A program made the position numbers and the translations under genes. From Halomonas sp. (lineage in GTDB: Bacteria; Pseudomonadota; Gammaproteobacteria; Pseudomonadales; Oleiphilaceae): a stretch of DNA of 9,148 bases. Of this stretch, positions 7,578-9,148 are shown piece after piece. Numbering within the stretch: position 1 is the first letter of the stretch; each line of letters opens with the position of its first letter. The DNA lies in contig SLIH01000008.1 in the NCBI GenBank assembly GCA_007135745.1, positions 1 to 9,148 on the forward strand. Reading direction: 5' to 3'. The notes below the pieces were generated by a model that made no database searches, was not told the origin of the DNA, and was given only the letters and a program-made list of their open reading frames with translations.

Positions 7578-9148
7578 TCAGAAGGTCACTTCGATACCAG
7601 CCCATGCGGTGCGTGGTGCGCCGGGGCGTACCCCCGCCGGGCGGTGGTGGGCCTGGTAGCTGGTGTCGGCCAGGTTCTCGATGCTGGCCAGAAGCCTGAC
7701 GTTGTCGAGCATCTGGTAGCGGGTGGAGACGTCCACCAGCCAGCGGTTGTCGATGGTCAGGTCGCTGAGCGCGGGATCCGCAAAGGCCTGGGTCGAGGAA
7801 CGGTAGTTGGCGTTGACGTTGAATGCCCAGGGGCCTTGCTGGATGCCAGCGCCCAGATTGAGCTGGTGCCGGGGGATTTCCGGTATCCGGCCGCCTTTGC
7901 GGGCATTTTCCCACTGGTTGGGCGCGTCGCTGCCGATATCCTGCTTGAACTCGCTGTCTGTGAAGGTGTAGCCGATGCTCAATGGCATGCCTAACGCCAG
8001 GTCCATGGATTGCCCCAGGTCATGCAGCCAAAGTGCCTCCAGGCCGTAGATTTCTACTTCACCGGCGCTGGTGGTGTCACCGATATCCGCGTCGCCACAG
8101 CCACCACCGACGTTGGTGCATTCGATGTTGATGTTGCTGTAGTCGTTGAAGAAGCCGATGACTTCGGCCCGTGTGGCCATGCCCCGGTAGCGGAAGCCGG
8201 CTTCAAAGTTGTTGCTGCGTTCGGCCTTGGCTTCGGGGACGTTGCCGGGCGGTGAGAAGCCCCGGTGGAAGCCGGCGAGAACGCTCCAGTTGGGGTTGAA
8301 GCGGTAGACGGCGCCGACGCCGGGAATCCAGACGTCCGTTTCGTTTTTTCGTGGACGCCCGTCGGCCAGGGTGTCGGCGTTGCGTTCCGTGCCATCCCAG
8401 TCGCGGCGGGTTTCGGTAATGTCTTCGTAGCGGACTCCGGCCTGAAGGGTCCAGGGGCCGCGTTCCATGGTGTTCTTGATGTGCAGGGCCAGTGCCTCGG
8501 CTTCGGTCAGTCGGTTGGTGGTCTCGCCGGGCGCTTCTTCGGCGACCAGTGCCATGGTGCCGTCCTGCATGGCGAAGGTGTCCTGCCACTGGAGGCGGTC
8601 TTCTTCGTCCTCGTGGTAGCGGCCGCCGATTTCCAGTTCATGGTCCCAGCCCAGGGCATCGAACTCATGGTTGAGGCGCAGTTGGATACCCTCGACGGTG
8701 TATTCCCGGTTGTTGGCGCGGACGTTGCCCCGGGTGTCTTCGTCGATGGTGAAATTATCGGCGCCGAAGCGGGCGTCGTTGCCTAGTATCCAGCCCATGG
8801 CCCGGTCGTTGTCTTCGGGATTCTGGAGGATGGCGGTGATTCCGACGAAATCGCCGTTGGCGTTGTCCACTTCGTGCAGTTTATACCAGTTCCGCGACGT
8901 TTCGGTGCGGTAGATGTCCGTGGACAGGCTGGTGTTGGCGCTGAGTTCGATGTAGTGGCTCAGGTGGTAGAGCTCGTTGTTGGTGTTGATCTCATCGAAC
9001 TGGGAACCGGCGTAGCGACGGTTGGGGTTGTCGCGGAAGTCTTCCCGGGTCAGGCCCAGATAGGTGTCCTTTACCCGGCGCCTGTCGTCGGCAATTTTCA
9101 GTTCCACTTCCTGGTAGAGGTCGGCGGCCGGGTCGCTGTTCCAGCGCA
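7578..9148 (-). CDS. TonB-dependent receptor, FecA-like (N-terminal part outside window)
   Basis: Outer membrane barrel receptor that imports a ligand, probably a ferric chelate, using TonB-ExbB-ExbD energy. The 522 visible residues cover most of the barrel; the plug domain, signal peptide and start lie beyond the right edge. The frame is open to position 9148, so the in-frame GTG at 9105-9107 is internal and not a start. Family signs are TYLGLTREDF (about 28-37), repeated amphipathic strands, HRGFSPPG (about 294-301) followed by NNFEAGFRYRG, EVEIYGLEA (about 363-371), and the C-terminal block with ENLADTSY, HRPAGVRPGAPRTAW and the final AGIEVTF. The terminal Phe is the usual signal for barrel assembly. 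The GFSPPG and RPAGVRPGAPRT blocks recall the Fe(3+)-dicitrate receptor FecA group, but the ligand is not determined. Cys343 and Cys350 lie in a Gly-rich segment that may be an extracellular loop and could form a disulfide. Regulation, such as a Fur box, would be upstream and out of view. Confidence 0.9.
   Translation of the reverse strand, partial: RWNSDPAADLYQEVELKIADDRRRVKDTYLGLTREDFRDNPNRRYAGSQFDEINTNNELYHLSHYIELSANTSLSTDIYRTETSRNWYKLHEVDNANGDFVGITAILQNPEDNDRAMGWILGNDARFGADNFTIDEDTRGNVRANNREYTVEGIQLRLNHEFDALGWDHELEIGGRYHEDEEDRLQWQDTFAMQDGTMALVAEEAPGETTNRLTEAEALALHIKNTMERGPWTLQAGVRYEDITETRRDWDGTERNADTLADGRPRKNETDVWIPGVGAVYRFNPNWSVLAGFHRGFSPPGNVPEAKAERSNNFEAGFRYRGMATRAEVIGFFNDYSNINIECTNVGGGCGDADIGDTTSAGEVEIYGLEALWLHDLGQSMDLALGMPLSIGYTFTDSEFKQDIGSDAPNQWENARKGGRIPEIPRHQLNLGAGIQQGPWAFNVNANYRSSTQAFADPALSDLTIDNRWLVDVSTRYQMLDNVRLLASIENLADTSYQAHHRPAGVRPGAPRTAWAGIEVTF

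Noticed and set aside
8265..8786. 173-codon plus-strand frame rich in Val, Gly and Ala
   Set aside because: It is antisense to the TonB-dependent receptor; the composition follows from reversed barrel codons.
9105..9107. GTG as the start of the receptor gene
   Set aside because: The frame continues open to the window edge, and a TonB-dependent receptor needs a signal peptide and plug domain before this point.

Overview
The window is a GC-rich, densely coded stretch of what looks like a gammaproteobacterial chromosome. Supporting signs are two outer-membrane-type lipoproteins with lipoboxes, a TonB-dependent receptor and a fadH-type 2,4-dienoyl-CoA reductase very close to the Escherichia coli form. 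A marine or halophilic group such as Marinobacter or Halomonas relatives is a guess from gene content only. I see no transposase, integrase, tRNA, rRNA or CRISPR array.

Layout. On the + strand are the last codons of an unidentified gene (3-89), a CsgG/LpoB-like lipoprotein with a glycine-zipper tail (117-782), a perfect 10-bp inverted repeat that may be a terminator, and an HDOD-GAF signalling protein (918-2348). Convergent with these is a probable three-gene minus-strand cluster, transcribed from about 5200 down to 2373: a haloalkane dehalogenase of the DhlA type, a SIMPL-domain lipoprotein, and a histone-deacetylase-family (acetylpolyamine amidohydrolase-like) enzyme. Divergent from it is fadH (5390-7444, +), for beta-oxidation of unsaturated fatty acids. 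The right end is the C-terminal part of a FecA-like TonB-dependent receptor on the minus strand (7578 to the edge), with a strong Rho-independent terminator between it and fadH.

How the genes may work together. Most look like independent chromosomal functions: envelope lipoproteins, signalling, fatty acid oxidation and iron uptake. The one grouping that may be a functional unit is the dehalogenase/SIMPL/deacetylase cluster, where short co-directional gaps suggest co-transcription but no common pathway is known to me.

I did not find a clearly new multi-gene system. The points most worth a second look are the deacetylase with a long insertion before its first active-site loop, the apparently complete dehalogenase active site, the glycine-zipper insertion in the CsgG-like lipoprotein, and a G-over-C skew on the + strand that continues across two convergent genes from about 5.9 kb to the right edge.
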